Assembly: GCA_000467715.1 (NCBI GenBank)
Contig: AJFK01000004.1
Coordinates: 91,740-155,739 of the forward strand
Reading direction: 5' to 3'
Source: Hysterium pulicare CBS 123377
Taxonomy: Eukaryota > Ascomycota > Dothideomycetes > Hysteriales > Hysteriaceae
Length of the DNA stretch: 64,000 nt
This document shows positions 22,951-35,196 of this stretch, one piece after another (positions within the stretch are counted from its first letter, which is position 1; every line of letters begins with the position of its first letter). The position numbers were made by a program, and so were the translations under genes. The notes beneath the pieces were generated by a model that was not told where the DNA came from, ran no database searches, and worked only from the letters and a program-made list of their open reading frames with translations.

Positions 22951-23722
22951 ATGCCAGGAGTCGCACAGCAGCCACAATTGCCTGACTATACTCATGGCGA
23001 ATTCTGGTGTCTAACGTGGGCAAATGGGGACCTCTCCTACGAGAGGGAGGCGCAGAGCCTTGCATCTCGCTTCCGAAAACAGAACTACACAACAGTTAAT
23101 TTCGCCATGACCGACTATATAGACCTTTGTGGAAAGATGTCAAGTGCATTGGCAGCAATGAATCAAAAACTCGAGAAGGCTGGCGAAAAGGGCATCATTG
23201 TCGTGTACTACGCAGGATTTGGCCAGATGAAACATAATTCCCCGAATGACCCCCCATTACGATTTTCAATGGCCGAGTAAGTTAACGTCGCAGAATCACC
23301 AAAGTAATGTAGAAGCTGATGTGGGGGTTGTACACAGGAGGATCAATGGCGGTGAAGTCCTCGAATGGTTCATGATCCAGCGTGACCTGTTGGGGCGTTC
23401 TAAAGCTGATGTACTGGTCTTGCTCGACGCCTGCTACAGTGGTTTCGCCACGCGAAGTACTCCACACAATCCGCAGAACGCTTTCACCAGCAGCATCGAG
23501 TTGCTGGCTGCTTCGGATCGCGGCGCCCTCCTGCCGGGAGACAATTCGTTCACAAGAAACATTATCACCCTATGGGATGACCACTTCTCCAAGAGCAATC
23601 CAGGACCACTCTCAGTAAAGAGCCTCTTCAAATCTCTAGAGGAGAAGGATGGGAACTACATTCCTAGACGCAAGAAGTTCCGCGGCCGCAATATCACCCT
23701 CAGCCGCATTCAACTCCGGTGA
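22951..23722 (+). CDS. Caspase-like (peptidase C14) protein lacking the catalytic histidine
   Basis: Exons are 22951-23276 and 23338-23722 (236 aa from this ATG; an upstream exon is possible). The caspase fold is recognisable: GEFWCLTWANGDLSYEREA as first strand and helix, GIIVVYYAGFGQM where families have YYAGHG, and ADVLVLLDACYSGFA with the nucleophile Cys141 intact. The usual catalytic His is Phe90 (codon ttt). Cleavage activity is therefore unlikely, and a pseudo-enzyme or scaffold role is an inference. There is no p10-like tail beyond SLFKSLEEKDGN. The protein lacks the Pro/Gln-rich prodomain of metacaspases and is closer to the caspase modules found with fungal NLR-type proteins. The neighbours are DUF6594 and CorA-like genes. 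Confidence 0.72.
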
Positions 23723-24233
23723 TACCGTGAGTGATATCATTCTATAGCTCATTCAGGCTCTTCCATTCTTGATGGACATTTCTTAAACACTATGGTTGCT
23801 GCTCCTCATCGAACTGATTTCGCGGAATTTCATATATTCTATATTCATCGAGCACGTCGCCTTCTTCCGATGCTTCGCACGGTATTCAAGCGAATTCCAT
23901 AACTGTGGTGGCATTCAGTGGTTTCCTCATTTCCTAAATCGGGCTGTGACTGGGCGCAAACGGAGTTGCGTAGAATTGACGCTCACGCGCTCGGCTATCT
24001 CAAACTCTTTTCATGATGTATCAAAAATACTTCGGCGGCCTGATTCCTTAAATGGGGTCATGCAATTATTGTGGATGTGCCCTTTTGCCCCAAAATCTAG
24101 TTGATTCTCTCCAATCATATAGAAACATTCACCTTCAATGTAGCCATTCAACTGAAGGTGGCTTAGGATAGACGTCAATATTAAGTACAAACTCCACGAT
24201 ACTCTAAACCCTAAGCACACAAGACATCCCCGA
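23723..24233. other. Intergenic between convergent genes
   Basis: No supportable gene in this 510-bp stretch. Confidence 0.45.
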
Positions 24234-25820
24234 CTAGAGATCCATGATATATTTTGAGATGATCCTTCTAGCACCGTACATTATGAGCAGCACTACCAGC
24301 AAGCCAATACCAACAGTCCAAAATACCCAGAACCTATCTTTGCCTACGTCAAAATCACCTTGCATCGACAAGACTGCGGCGGATACGTTGAATGGTAGAA
24401 TTATAGTGGTCAACAGGGTAAGAATACCGAGTCTCTTATTTTGTTCCACGGCTGATCTCGAGTTTTGAAACGTAATAACGTTCATAACTGCCGAAGAGAC
24501 GTTGTTGATGCGATTTATATTTTGAGTGACCAGATCGTGCGCCTGAGAGAAATCATCACCCATCGAAAAAGCAACAATATCTTGTAAACATCAGTTGATT
24601 TCAAAGATGCAGATCTGTCTAACAATCTTACCGGCTGAGGATGTCGTCGGCAAACCTCCAAATCGACTATTCACAAGCCTCTGCTCCGACCAAAACGAAC
24701 GTTGCTCTCGAATCAGGAATTCGTAACGTGTCGTGCGGCGCTTTTGAACCTCTAGCTGTCTCAAAAATGCACCAAGATCTTTCGAAGACAAGCTTTTATC
24801 GGTTTCTAAACGCCATTCAATTGTGTTCAGCTCATGTTGAATGTACGTATTTAATGTCAACCATTCCGAGACGATGACACGGCATAGATCCTGAAGAATC
24901 TCAAATGGTGCCGGTACGCCGTTTCGTTGAAGGTTCAGATTAGAGTCCATGGACATGGCAATGGAAGTCCGATATGAATCGTGCCGATCTATGGACGGTT
25001 CTTGAAAAGGGATAGCCGACGAAGAGAAAGATCTGTATTTGGAACTCAGCCTAACGCCGTAGTGGATTCGTGGCTTGAGTGAAGGATCTAGCAGGATCAT
25101 TGCTGTTCCTATACATTAGCATAGATTGTGCACACTACTAGGATCAAGCTAAAAGTGCCTACCCTTCTGCCAGGTCTTGTGGTCATTGAACCCAAACCAC
25201 GCAGTCGCGCAGTAGCGAGCTAAAATTACTGGATCAAACCGCTTGCCATCCCTAACAATTGGGTTCAATCCACCCCCAACTCGTGGAATGTTGTTCATGA
25301 GGTCTCCTTCTTCTATCCGATCCGGCAAATGAGGCATAATCCCGTGTTGCGCATCGAGCTCGCCTGGACCGATGAATTGAAATCTGACATGATTAATCAA
25401 CGACGAGACAGAACGCAGCACGGGCAAATGCTTCTCAACATCTTGTATCCGATAATGTGGAGAATCATCTAAGTGATCTGCGAAGACTTCCGGTCCAACC
25501 TTGCAGTGCTCCCCAAAAAGCGTGATGATTTCCGGATCTAGATTCTCGATGATGAAGAGTTGAGTACTGCTTGTTTTCAAGCATGCTGCTAGTTCGCCCT
25601 TGCTTATCTCGCGGGACTTCGTGGGGATTGAGTTCGGGGAATACTCGATTATTGTGATTTTCGAATTGGACCACTGTTTCCGCTGCATGAAAGAACTCAG
25701 TTGTCGGAACTGCGGAAATTCTGGAAGGACTGACTGAACCCATTGGCCGTAACATCCGATGTTAGTGTACGAGTTTGAAGCCATAATAATTCTTATTTGG
25801 GAGATTGTGTGGGTAGGCAT
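24234..25820 (-). CDS. CorA-like membrane protein (fungal)
   Basis: Exons are 25820-25163, 25108-24632 and 24580-24234 (493 aa). The third exon uses the acceptor after ttacaag, which keeps the frame and gives DIVAFSMGDD. The N-terminal half holds the conserved block LFIIENLDPEIITLFGEH...FADHLDD, and FRFIGP-like and CATAWFGFNDHKTW elements. The C-terminal half is helical, ending in two membrane helices at about 429-450 (LGILTLLTTIILPFNVSAAV) and 463-480. The canonical CorA GMN motif is replaced by SMQG, so a magnesium channel function is uncertain. Such proteins are abundant in leotiomycetes and are often called CorA-like Mg2+ transporters. It is a separate gene from the ankyrin fusion at 2.9 kb. 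Confidence 0.85.
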
Positions 25821-26422
25821 AATCGTCCTCTTATTTCTTCAGCTCGTATCGAGCAAAAGCAATCATATTGCCAAGTGTGGCGCAGCGCGGCAAGGCTTAA
25901 AAGACAAGCCTATTCTGCCTTTCAGTCATTGACTTTTTTATCGTCCCCGGCCTTTTGCTCCTCATGATAGAAAAAGGTTATTGACTGCTATGCGTGAGTG
26001 AATTGTCGAGGTCTTAATTCGTGTGTTACATAAGCGCATGACGTAAAGTTGGGAATACTACCCGAATGCAAATTAGACGTCGCAGAACTCCTCAACCTCC
26101 AACATGACACGACAACCCTCAAGATATTCTCCTCTGTCCATTTTATATCTACGACCGCAAGCTGAAAGGATATCGATACACCAATGTCAGAGACCAAAGT
26201 TTCAAACAGATGAAATTTGACCTACGCAAGCGAGAACAATAAGCAATCCCTCTCCGTCTTGCCTTGATCCTGTGAAGCCCCTTCAATATACCACAAGCAA
26301 ACTCCGTAATCATTCGTGTTCTACCTATGAAATGACTGAATCATTTTCCCTGGCAATGGCACTGATAGAACCGCTGTGCAAGTAAAGGTATCTACTGCGG
26401 CTTCAGCACGTCACAAGACTAC
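25821..26422. other. Intergenic between two minus-strand genes
   Basis: Holds the upstream region of the CorA-like gene and the 3' end of the ATPase gene. One minus frame (25988-26197) has no further support. Confidence 0.4.
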
Positions 26423-29400
26423 TCACGAACTACCGCTTTCTTCTGTAGACTGAGACGAATCTGAATGACTCTTGCTCGCTTTCTTTTTTTGCCCTAATAC
26501 ATTCTGACTCTCTTGCTCGGAATTGTATCGCGGCATCTTAGATGTTCGGGAGGGTGTGGACTTTGACCCAGACGGTGTTTCCTCGGCAAACAACAGATTC
26601 GACTGTCTCCCTGATCCACTGATGGTATTGCCGACTTTGGATCTGAATCGAGGCTTCGGATCGCTGCGGGGATCCCAAGAATCATGTCGCATCTCGTCAG
26701 CATGCGCCAATTCCGCATCATGCTTTCCATGGCGGACCTGCCGCATGTATACATCAAAGTGCTCAGACGCTTTTCCAACCTTCTTGAAATGAGCCTTGGT
26801 CAACTTCGTCTTCTTATACTTCTTTATATCGGCAGCCTCGGCCTCCATAATATTGTTTCTTCTCAACTTCTCCGCTCGATCGTATTCTGCTAGTGCGATG
26901 GCAGTTTGGAAAGCGTTTCGTATTTGCCTGCCGTTCCACATGGTATCCGTCTTTTCACTCTTCTTGTAATGCTTGATGGCAAACGCAAGAAGCTCATCAC
27001 GATCGAAGGATATTGGCACCCGTCGAGTCTTGTTCTGCTTCTCGATCCGATCCAAGTGGTTTTTCCAGAGATCCTCGGTTGATTTCAGGTCCAGGTTTGG
27101 ATAGTACAGAGATATATGGATGCGGGATTTGAACGCCTCATCGAAAGCGCCGACTCGGTTTGTCGTAAGGAACAAAATACCGGAGTAATACTCAAGGATC
27201 CTGAGGAAGACTATTCATTCGGTCAACCAGGCTACTTGGAACGAATATCGATGACGAACTTACCGGAAACCAGTCCATTCCTCTTCACATCTCCGCGCTC
27301 CCGTTTCGCGAGGAAGACATCGGCTTCATCGAGCAGAAGTACACAACCCCATTTATGAGCAAGCTTGAAATGGTGTTCGAGATTTGTCTCAATCTCCTTC
27401 GGTGTTTGACCAATATCACCGCAAGTTATGGGGTACAAGGGCCTGCCAGTAAAAGCCGCAATTGTCTCCGCAGTAAGTGTCTTTCCCACACCTGGTGCGC
27501 CATGGAGAAGAATTATCAAACCTTTTCCTTTACCTGGTATAAGGTCCATCGCCGTATGAGGTTCGCTGGAGATCATTGAGTCTAAATCATTGGGACGAAC
27601 CCCCGAGGCATGATTTTTGACTAAAGCTAGGACAAGATCCTTATGCTCTTGCTCGATGATTAGTTCATCAAATCCGCTTTGTCGCTGTGCAATGCTGACG
27701 TCAATATCCTGGACCAAGTTGACGTCAAGGAAACCTATTCCAGTCAAGTCAGCCCATATCTCCAGATGTTCTCCACGAGATTACTAGACAAAAAAAGATT
27801 GGCAGAGACTGGATGAGAATCAACTTACACCAGGATCGGCTTCTGAACACGTACGCTAAGATATCCTGCGGCAACAGCTCAAGATATTCATCTGGTATTT
27901 CATCTTTTTCGGGATCAATTGGCTCAAACTTTGCAGAATTTGCGGCTATATATTCGTCCGATCGGGACCAGTCAAAAATTCGGTCGGAATAATTATACGA
28001 GCAGGTTTTGCAGCCTTTCACACCACAAGCGGAGAACTCATGGACGTCAGCCTTGCCGGGATCTGAATAATCGAGACTACCATGGTTTAGGACCTTGTCA
28101 ATCTCGCCAGATGCATATCCAGTTTTGAAATCTATTACCACCTCCCCCTGAATCTCCTCGGGATCTTTCAAAGTGAGTCCATTATACGACTTATGCGCGA
28201 CCCGGCTAAGTTCCTTGTATCGGCGTCCACGAGCGCGCAGTGTGGCCATTATCTCGCTATAATCTTTGTGAAATCGAGCGGGATACACATCAAGTTCTGT
28301 GATGGCAATCTCACCCTCGTAAGGCTTGACGAGAAGACTTGCGTCCTCCGGGCCGAAATTGTGGCCATCAAACTCGACATAATAGCAGTCAATGAGCAGC
28401 TTGAGACGTTGGTTTGGGCTTCCTGTTTCTTGGATCTCTTTCTCTTCGTCTGGGGAGCGAGTGCTGACTGCTTCACTGAGGACCGCCCTTCCGCCAGTAG
28501 CACAGTAGACTCGATATGCCTGAGGAAGGTCACCACTACCTCGCTTCGGTGCTTTGAATATCAAATCTCCCGGATTGAATAGGTGCCAGAGGTTATCAAA
28601 TGATATTTTCTGGATGTCACCTCGGTTGATTCGATCGCGGAAATCAAAAAGATCCTTCAGTTCCGTGTCAATAAACCCAATCAGAACCCGCAGGTGTTCG
28701 ACAAGTCTCTTCTCTTGCTCCATTTCCGTTTTTCTTTCGCTCTCTTGTTTAGTCGGAGGGCCGATCATTTGATCGTCTTGCTCTTTAGCGTTTTCGAAGT
28801 TACGGCAGGCCTCATCCTTAGTTGTGAAGACCTTGAAGATCTCATCCCGTTTTACAAGAAGAACCTTGAACGGAGGTAACATCACGGTTGGTGTGAATCC
28901 CATCGTGGTTCCACTGACCATTTCCAAAACGTCCAGGAGAGATCGCGAGTTTATTTGTACTCGCTGTGGAGAGTCAACCATTGTTGGGTCTGCAGCCTCG
29001 CCATTTGCTGTGATCGGCGAATCCGTACTGATGCTCGTCTGAGGTGAAACCTTCTTGTAGTAGACGACGAGTACGTTCGAGTTTATTTCGTCCCGGGAGA
29101 ATCCCTTCGATGGCATCCATTTAGACATCGACAATCGCTTAATCTCAAGATCAAGGACTTTATCGACTTTTTCCTCTACGGTTCTCTCTACCGATTCTTT
29201 TTCCCTGCGTTGGAACTGTTAGCTTCCAACTTTCTGTAAACCGTGCATACTAGATTTTACTTTGGTGCCGTCTCAAGTTTTTCAACCTTCGAGGATAAGA
29301 ACGCTAACTGCTCCTGGAGTCTCAAGACATTGGCATTGGCGTCCAAGACCATTTGGGCATAGTTTGGTCCGTCCAGCTGCCAGCTGTTGCGTCTCCGTTC

Positions 29401-29559
29401 ATGAATGTTATTATCGTTCATAGTGGGAGGCATTTCGTTTTTCTCGCCTTGATAATAAACCGCGGGACTTTTTATCGCATCCCCATTAACGGCCGCAGCA
29501 CCATTAGTAACAGTGGCCTGAGCCCTCGCATTATGGCTTTTGGAGATTTCTTCAGTCAT
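26423..29559 (-). CDS. AAA+ ATPase with N-terminal DUF7025-type region
   Basis: Exons are 29559-29261, 29204-27829, 27734-27264 and 27210-26423 (977 aa). The start chosen is the first ATG of the frame (MTEEISKSH). The N-terminus is polar, followed by a coiled coil (LRLQEQLAFLSSKVEKLE). A DUF7025-like region spans about 270-550, ending in YVFRSRSW-CFLDVNLV across intron 2. The AAA core has Walker A GAPGVGKT at 637-644, Walker B VLLLDEAD at 690-697, and a sensor-1 region FLTTNRVGAFDEAF. A lid and a basic Ser-rich tail complete it. These proteins are common in filamentous ascomycetes; substrates are unknown. Intron 2 must use the acceptor ggaatag: nearer AGs bring in a stop. Confidence 0.88.
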
Positions 29560-30227
29560 GATGGATGTAACGACAACAAAGACGCGCTCTTTACGAGACT
29601 CGGGTTCTTGAAAAATGAGCGAATGCCGAGAGCTCGAACTTAAGAGAAGACAGGAATTAGGGCAGCACACGAACGGGTTTTTCTACAAGTATGTAGCACG
29701 GGCCGACATAATTCTGTAACGCGAACCGCCGAACCGGGGAGACAGATCTGTTTGTGCAGTCTGGGTGTGGCTTAGACTTCTCATGGTTGGGGGCCAACTC
29801 GCGACAAAAAAAACATTCGCCAGCAGCACAACTCGTATCCCCCTTAGGCTAGTATTTCCCGCACTCTTAGGTTGCGCAAGCGTTGGGCTGATGATCCTCC
29901 GGAAATCGCGCCATTTTAAACTCGTTGCCTACTTTTGCCCTCTTCTTAATTTATCCTTATCCCCCCTAGAATCATATTAACGCTCAGCCTAGATCTTCTT
30001 ATCTCACCCAGGCTGTCACACTTTTTTGACTCACGGTTTCTTAGCTGCGTCCGCTGAGTACATGCTTTCCTTTTCAACTTTTGCTCGTGATTTAATTTTA
30101 GATCACTGCCTTGAATATTGGAGAGACATAAGGCTGATAAAAGCTTCCCGGGAGCCTTGCTAATCCTGATCACAGTCTAATTTGAAGCACTTTGATGGCA
30201 TTGCTTGAATGAGTGGAACCAAATACT
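29560..30227. promoter_or_regulatory. Divergent intergenic region between the AAA+ and DUF7708 genes
   Basis: These 668 bp separate two genes transcribed away from each other, so both promoters should lie here. No distinct motif was recognised. Confidence 0.4.
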
Positions 30228-32421
30228 ATGGCGTCCAAGGTTTCAAGGAGAGCGTCGCAGTGGAAGCGAAGTCCGTCACGACGCACGAGCACACGTGATA
30301 TTGTCGTAAATTACATGGATACACAACTACATGGCAGTATCCATCCAGCACTAGATACCGCGCACAGCCCACATGTAGAGTATGAACGACGTCTAAGCAT
30401 CTGGAGACCAAGTACTCCCTATCTGTAGGTACTTTGAGCTACTCATTATTGACACACCTTACTAACGCGTCACAGAGAATCCGAAGTGCTTTCTCTTGAA
30501 GCCGGAAAAATCATTGAGACATCGCAAGATCAACTGTGGGTATCAGACTACTAATAACCTTACTCTTTGAAGCTAATCAGTCTATTTCCAGTGATCTGGA
30601 AGAAATATATTCTGATTCAGCGCTTGCTCAGCAGAGCTTCTTGACCGCCATGAAACAATATCAGCACGACGCGGACGTGCAACAGCAACCGGAAATGGAC
30701 ATAACATCCTCGCACAACTGGGATCAGGTTCTTCAGCTCGTCGACAATGCAGAGTCCAAATACATGGTCGATGACGTGAAGGGTGGCTTACGCAGGGTTC
30801 GGAAAGCCTTTCGTAGTTTTGGCAAACTTGCGAGAACAGCACAATGCTTCACTGCTTTGTTACCATCTCAGTCAACCTACGGTTCGGTACTCTGCGGAGG
30901 GGTCAAATTGATCTTAGGGGTGAGAATGTTTTCAAGCTCGCGTATGGCCAACCTAACCTCCGACTAGGCAGCAGAAAGGATAAGAGACATGAGAGAGAAT
31001 ATTCGAGATGCGTTAGTCGATATCCCGTCTATACTCGAAGAGACGAATTCCATCGTGGACGTGTATTGGCATAGCGAAGCTTTACATCGAGCCACCTCGG
31101 AGCTATACGTTGCTGTACTTCATGCATTGGAGTACATTCTGCTTTGGTTTAGGCAGAAATCCACGAGTAAGAAATCTTCAAACATTTTATAGCCCTTGCT
31201 TACTATTGTGTGTAGAGAAGGTATTCAAAGCCGCTTTCAAACAAGACTCGTATAATGAAGAATTACAAGTGCGAATCAATGAGCTTCGTCGGATGATGAA
31301 GCGGTTTAAGAAGCAAGCAGATATGTGTCTGCGGCAGGAAGTTCGTCAAATCAGAAACGGCGTTAAGACGCTTGTGGAAGATGTGACACGAAAGGAGATG
31401 GAAAGTGCGCAATTCGCAAAGGTAGCCCAGAAGGTTGAGTCCCTCGAGGGGGCTACGAGTCTTTTCATGTCGTTACTTCAGGAGAATATCAATCCTCGTA
31501 TGTGCCGAGCTGGCTACATATTCTGCGTTGATGGAGCAAGCTAATTGAGACACTCTAGAGCCACTGCTCGGTCTCCAACGCCCGAAGCTGCTAAAAGCAA
31601 AAGAATGTCACTTAAGCAGTGAAGACATCTTGGAGACCCTCCAATTCAATCCGTCCGCAGTGTTGCCCGATTGCGAACCTCTAATACAACTCTCCGGTAC
31701 CTTCGATCTCGCAGACCATAACCGAGCTGCCGCCTTGATGCTTGAACCACTGCTTCGCGACTGGATTGTATCCGACAGCTCATCGGTTCTTTTGGTGAAT
31801 GGTAGAGGCTCAAACCGTGTCCGATCACCCATCACCCTCGTGTGCGCTACTCTCGTCGATTCACTGTATTCATTATCGGAGCAAACCAACGACATCATCC
31901 TCCCTCTTTCGTTCTTTTGCGGCGAACATGTCGACATTGAAGACTGCGAAGCCCATCCTCAAGGAATGATGCTCAACTTACTAGCTCAGCTGCTAGTCCA
32001 ATACCCGGATTTCGATTTCTCGAAAGTCGAAAAACATTGGCACAGCCTGGAATGCGAAGACACCCGCAGCATATCAAAGCTACTAGAAGGGCTTATGAAA
32101 CAGCTACCGCGGTATGCAAAGATTTTCTGCGTCGTTGATGGCATAGGCCATTACGAAGATATTTCCCGTCGCGAAGATACGAATGAGGCAGTCAAACGGC
32201 TGGGACAGCTGGCAAAAAACGACAATGGACCAACAGTGAAGCTTTTGATGACGAGCCCTACGAATTGTAATTGGGTTTGGAGGTTCTTCGAGAGGGAGGA
32301 AATCCTGGATATGCAGTGGGAATATCCGAATCTGGGCGGATATCTGGCGTCAAAGTGGACGGCGTCCACAGGAAGAGTCATGGAGGAGGCGTATGGCCCC
32401 CAAACTGATGATACCTCTTAA
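30228..32421 (+). CDS. DUF7708/STAND-like protein with degenerate P-loop region
   Basis: Exons are 30228-30424, 30476-30535, 30592-30919, 30968-31166, 31216-31497 and 31559-32421 (642 aa). All five introns hold the phase. The block from FGKLARTAQCFTALLP through YGSVLCGGVKLILG-AAERIRD and YVAVLHALEYILLWF matches the DUF7708 domain that precedes NACHT domains in many fungal NLR-like proteins. A helical linker follows. The C-terminal part resembles the NTPase region (LQFNPSAVLPDCEPL, PLSFFCGEHVDIED, IFCVVDGIGHYED). The place of the P-loop reads LLVNGRGSNRVRS, lacking GKT/GKS, so nucleotide binding is doubtful. There are no C-terminal WD40, ankyrin or TPR repeats, so this is a truncated architecture. 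Confidence 0.75.
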
Positions 32422-33249
32422 GTCAAGGAATGAGCAAATCTATTGTCCTTACTTTGATCACTCACAGTGGCGACGTTATTCGTCGTACTCTGGACTTCCA
32501 CGGTTGTACGAACCTGGACATATCCTGTCCTTTGTACTGATTTCTGAATAATCTCAAGGATGGCAACTTGATTTGACACCCTATACCGACATAAATTGGC
32601 TTTGTGGGCTGGTAGTAAAGAAGGTGCTCTGCGCGGACCCATCCTTAAAAAATGCGAATTATGATACCCGTACGGATAACGGGACTTTTCTTCATCAGTA
32701 GCTCGAATTGAATTGTGTTCAATATACTCATTGAAAGCGAGTATAACAATCGAAGTGGTTCAAAGCCGCTTTACCTAAACATGCAGACTGTTACGGAGTT
32801 GTGGTCGTGTGTTTATATCCGACACAGTTGCATCAGTATGAGTCGAGTTGGGAAGACCCGAATCTTCGGTGTGGCTTCTACGAACATGTTATAGCGCCTC
32901 TTTTGGGGTTCGGGGGTTCAGCGTAAGCTAGAGGACTGTTACGCTTCATTATTCGGCTTTTAGCTACGAGTTTCCTGCCTCCTTTCTCTTTATCTTTCTC
33001 ATCTGAGTCGAGTTGGATTAAAATAGTGTTTCCATGGCCCTGCAAGTGCTCTGTTCCCAGCTGTACCATTTCCTTGGTCGAGCGTCACGTGATACGAGCA
33101 TTCACTGCTCGCCAAGCTAATCACTGAGCTATTTCCCTCTCATAAACAAACATTTCTACATCTTCCATCAACCTTTTTTTCGAGGTCCTAATCGAACTCC
33201 ACCTCACAAGCACAACCCCAAAATAAACCCGGCCAACCTAAACGCCGCT
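32422..33249. other. Intergenic
   Basis: A minus-strand frame at 32878-33069 is very polar but isolated. Nothing else is supportable. Confidence 0.4.
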
Positions 33250-33946
33250 ATGGAAGAAAAATCCATATAACTCGAAAATATAATAAATAACCTCCCTTCC
33301 CCTGTCCAAAAAAAACGTCCATTTCATCTACAGACTCTGCAGAGAACATGAGACTGCTATCCACGAGCTAGACTCAGAGCTCAAGTCTATCAACGAGCTA
33401 GAAGAGTCTTTGCAGAACCGGAGAGAGGTCATTACGTCAACCCGACTCAAGCATCAAATGGCGATTGGAGATATAAATGTGGATATGAGGGATCTTAGGG
33501 AGGAATTGGAGGGGCTGGTGCGGGGTGGGAAGTTGGTTTTGAAGAACTATAACGACGGTGGGAAGGAGCCAATCAATCTACTAGAGGAGAAAGAAAAAGA
33601 TCCGCCACACTCCTCCTCGCTCTCTTACTCGATTATTAAGTCTGCTGAGAATAAGAATGAGAGATTAATCGCAGGAGATGAGGTCTCAGAACTGGTAGGA
33701 AATGTAGAAATTACCGTAGAAGCGTCTCCGGATCCGCAAAGTGCTGGTTTGGTGGACGCGGCAAGGCAAGGGAAGAAGGGAGGGAAGGGGAGAAAGCCTC
33801 AGGAGACATTGAAAGGAAAGTCGAGGGCGCAGATGAAGCTGATTAAGGAGGAGAAGAAGAAAAGGAGAGCGGAGAGGGAGAGGGAGAGGGAAGAGGCGGC
33901 TGAAGAGGGGGAGTTGGGTGGGGATAAAGGTGGGGACCTGGCTTAG
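33250..33946 (+). pseudogene. Broken copy A of the family that is intact at 41.9-42.5 kb
   Basis: Starting at the ATG at 33250 the sequence follows the intact 191-aa protein (MEEKSI against MAEDSI), but it has a TAA at 33268-33270. An 8-A run at 33308-33315 then puts the remainder in another frame. After the run it reads NVHFIYRLCREHETAIHEL, matching NIYFIAKLREDHAASIHDI, and continues open to 33946 with TRLKHQMAIGDINVDM and GGKLVLK. The tail is Lys/Glu/Arg-rich (KGKSRAQMKLIKEEKKKR). The first in-frame ATG after the break is at about 33458, well into the conserved part. A decayed gene is more likely than an alternative start. Confidence 0.7.
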
Positions 33947-34440
33947 GGCTTGAAGTGTGTGAGTGGATGGAAATAATTTGGCGAAAGATACGGGCGAGGA
34001 AAGGTGCGATCGACCTGGGTTTTGGACTTGGTACTGGGTCTGCGTGATTGGGTCCTATGCTACACTGCGAACACAGTCAGCATAGACATGAAGAATTTTC
34101 GATCGTCGATACTAGAATTGTTATGATCGAGAACAGGTTTCGACGGTAGTAGGAGGGTCCGAAAGACAAAGGCTAGGTTCGGTGAGCCCTAATGCTTGAT
34201 CTTGTAGCTATATGTTGGGAGCAATCGGGGGTACTGGATGTAGTCTAGATACAAGAACGTTAGAGGGCATAAGTAGACCGAAATATCCTATTCTTGCACA
34301 TCTCCTCGGTCGCCGATATCTTTAAACTGATGCTGATGGTTCGATGTCGAGGTTTTGATGGATGAGAGAGTTGTCCCGTCATGAACGTCGATCCGTGCAG
34401 AGACGAAACCATCCCAACGACATTTTCCTTCCATTCAACA
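33947..34440. other. Intergenic
   Basis: No gene seen in this stretch, which contains the 3' flanks of two converging units. Confidence 0.4.
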
Positions 34441-35196
34441 TCACCTTATCCATCTGTCACAAAACTTAATCCCACTCCTATCAACACAGTCCCCATACCT
34501 ACAAGTCTCCCACCCCAACGTCACATTCTGCACCAATCGTCCCCCAATCCCCAGCACGCCCGCTACATCAGGTGGCGCATCCCCATCCGCCCAAACACTG
34601 AACCTCGTCAAAAGACTCAGCGTCGCAGTGCCCAGGTACGATGCACACGGCGAAGTAAAGGCAGTGACGTTCGTACCTGATGCATTGAAAGCGTTCTGGA
34701 CAGGTCCGGGAATGAAGATGGGGGTAAAGGGATCCTAGATAGGCATCAACGCTCGCAAGGTATATATGAAATAGGAAAGGGTCCATTGCGGGTGACTTAC
34801 CAATCCCGTATTTCCATCCCAAACCGCACTCATTTCCGCTTTCGCCTTGACGCCCCGATCTAACGTAGCTCTGCCCGAGAAGTCCACCCTCCGCACATTG
34901 ACAGTATAGTTCTGGGCATCAAATGCCGTGGACAGGACGAGTCTACATGTTCGGGTGTTATTGCTGGAGTCGATTCGAGGTCCAAATGCTGCGACAGTAT
35001 TGCTGATGTTCGAGGTGTCGTAGGTAATTGTGAGGAAGCTTGCGTTGGGGGATAGGACAGCGGTGTAAGGGCAGTCGGGGCTGAGGTTGTCGATGCGGAG
35101 GAGGGAGAGTGGGTGGGGTGGTGGGACGACTGTGGTGGAGATTGGGAGGGCGAGTGCGAGTAAACCGAGGAGGGAGAATGCTGTAAGGTAACTCAT
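34441..35196 (-). CDS. Secreted DUF4360-like small cysteine-containing protein
   Basis: Exons are 35196-34801 and 34734-34441 (229 aa). The 66-bp intron (gtaagt...ctag) is phase 0. The first 20 residues are a clear signal peptide (SYLTAFSLLGLLALALPIS). The mature part matches the layout of fungal DUF4360 secreted proteins: a strand with a Cys (NLSPDCPYTAVLS), SFLTITYD, then RTCRLVLSTAF and a GRATLDRGVKAKAEMSAVW block. Exon 2 adds four to five Cys, including TSPCASYL and WETCRYGDCVD, suggesting disulfides outside the cell. Function of DUF4360 is unknown; an effector or wall-associated role is speculation. Confidence 0.75.

Noticed and set aside
27735-27828. Apparent broken exon junction in the AAA+ gene
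   Set aside because: The nearest acceptors bring a stop codon, but the acceptor ggaatag gives a clean phase-1 join producing the family-like RSRSWCFLDVNLV, so no damage is needed.
32878-33069. Very polar minus-strand frame of 63 codons
   Set aside because: Could be an exon, but no partner exon or start context was found.
33866-33900. GA-rich run resembling a satellite
   Set aside because: It lies in the Glu/Arg-coding tail of copy A and is explained by codon composition.
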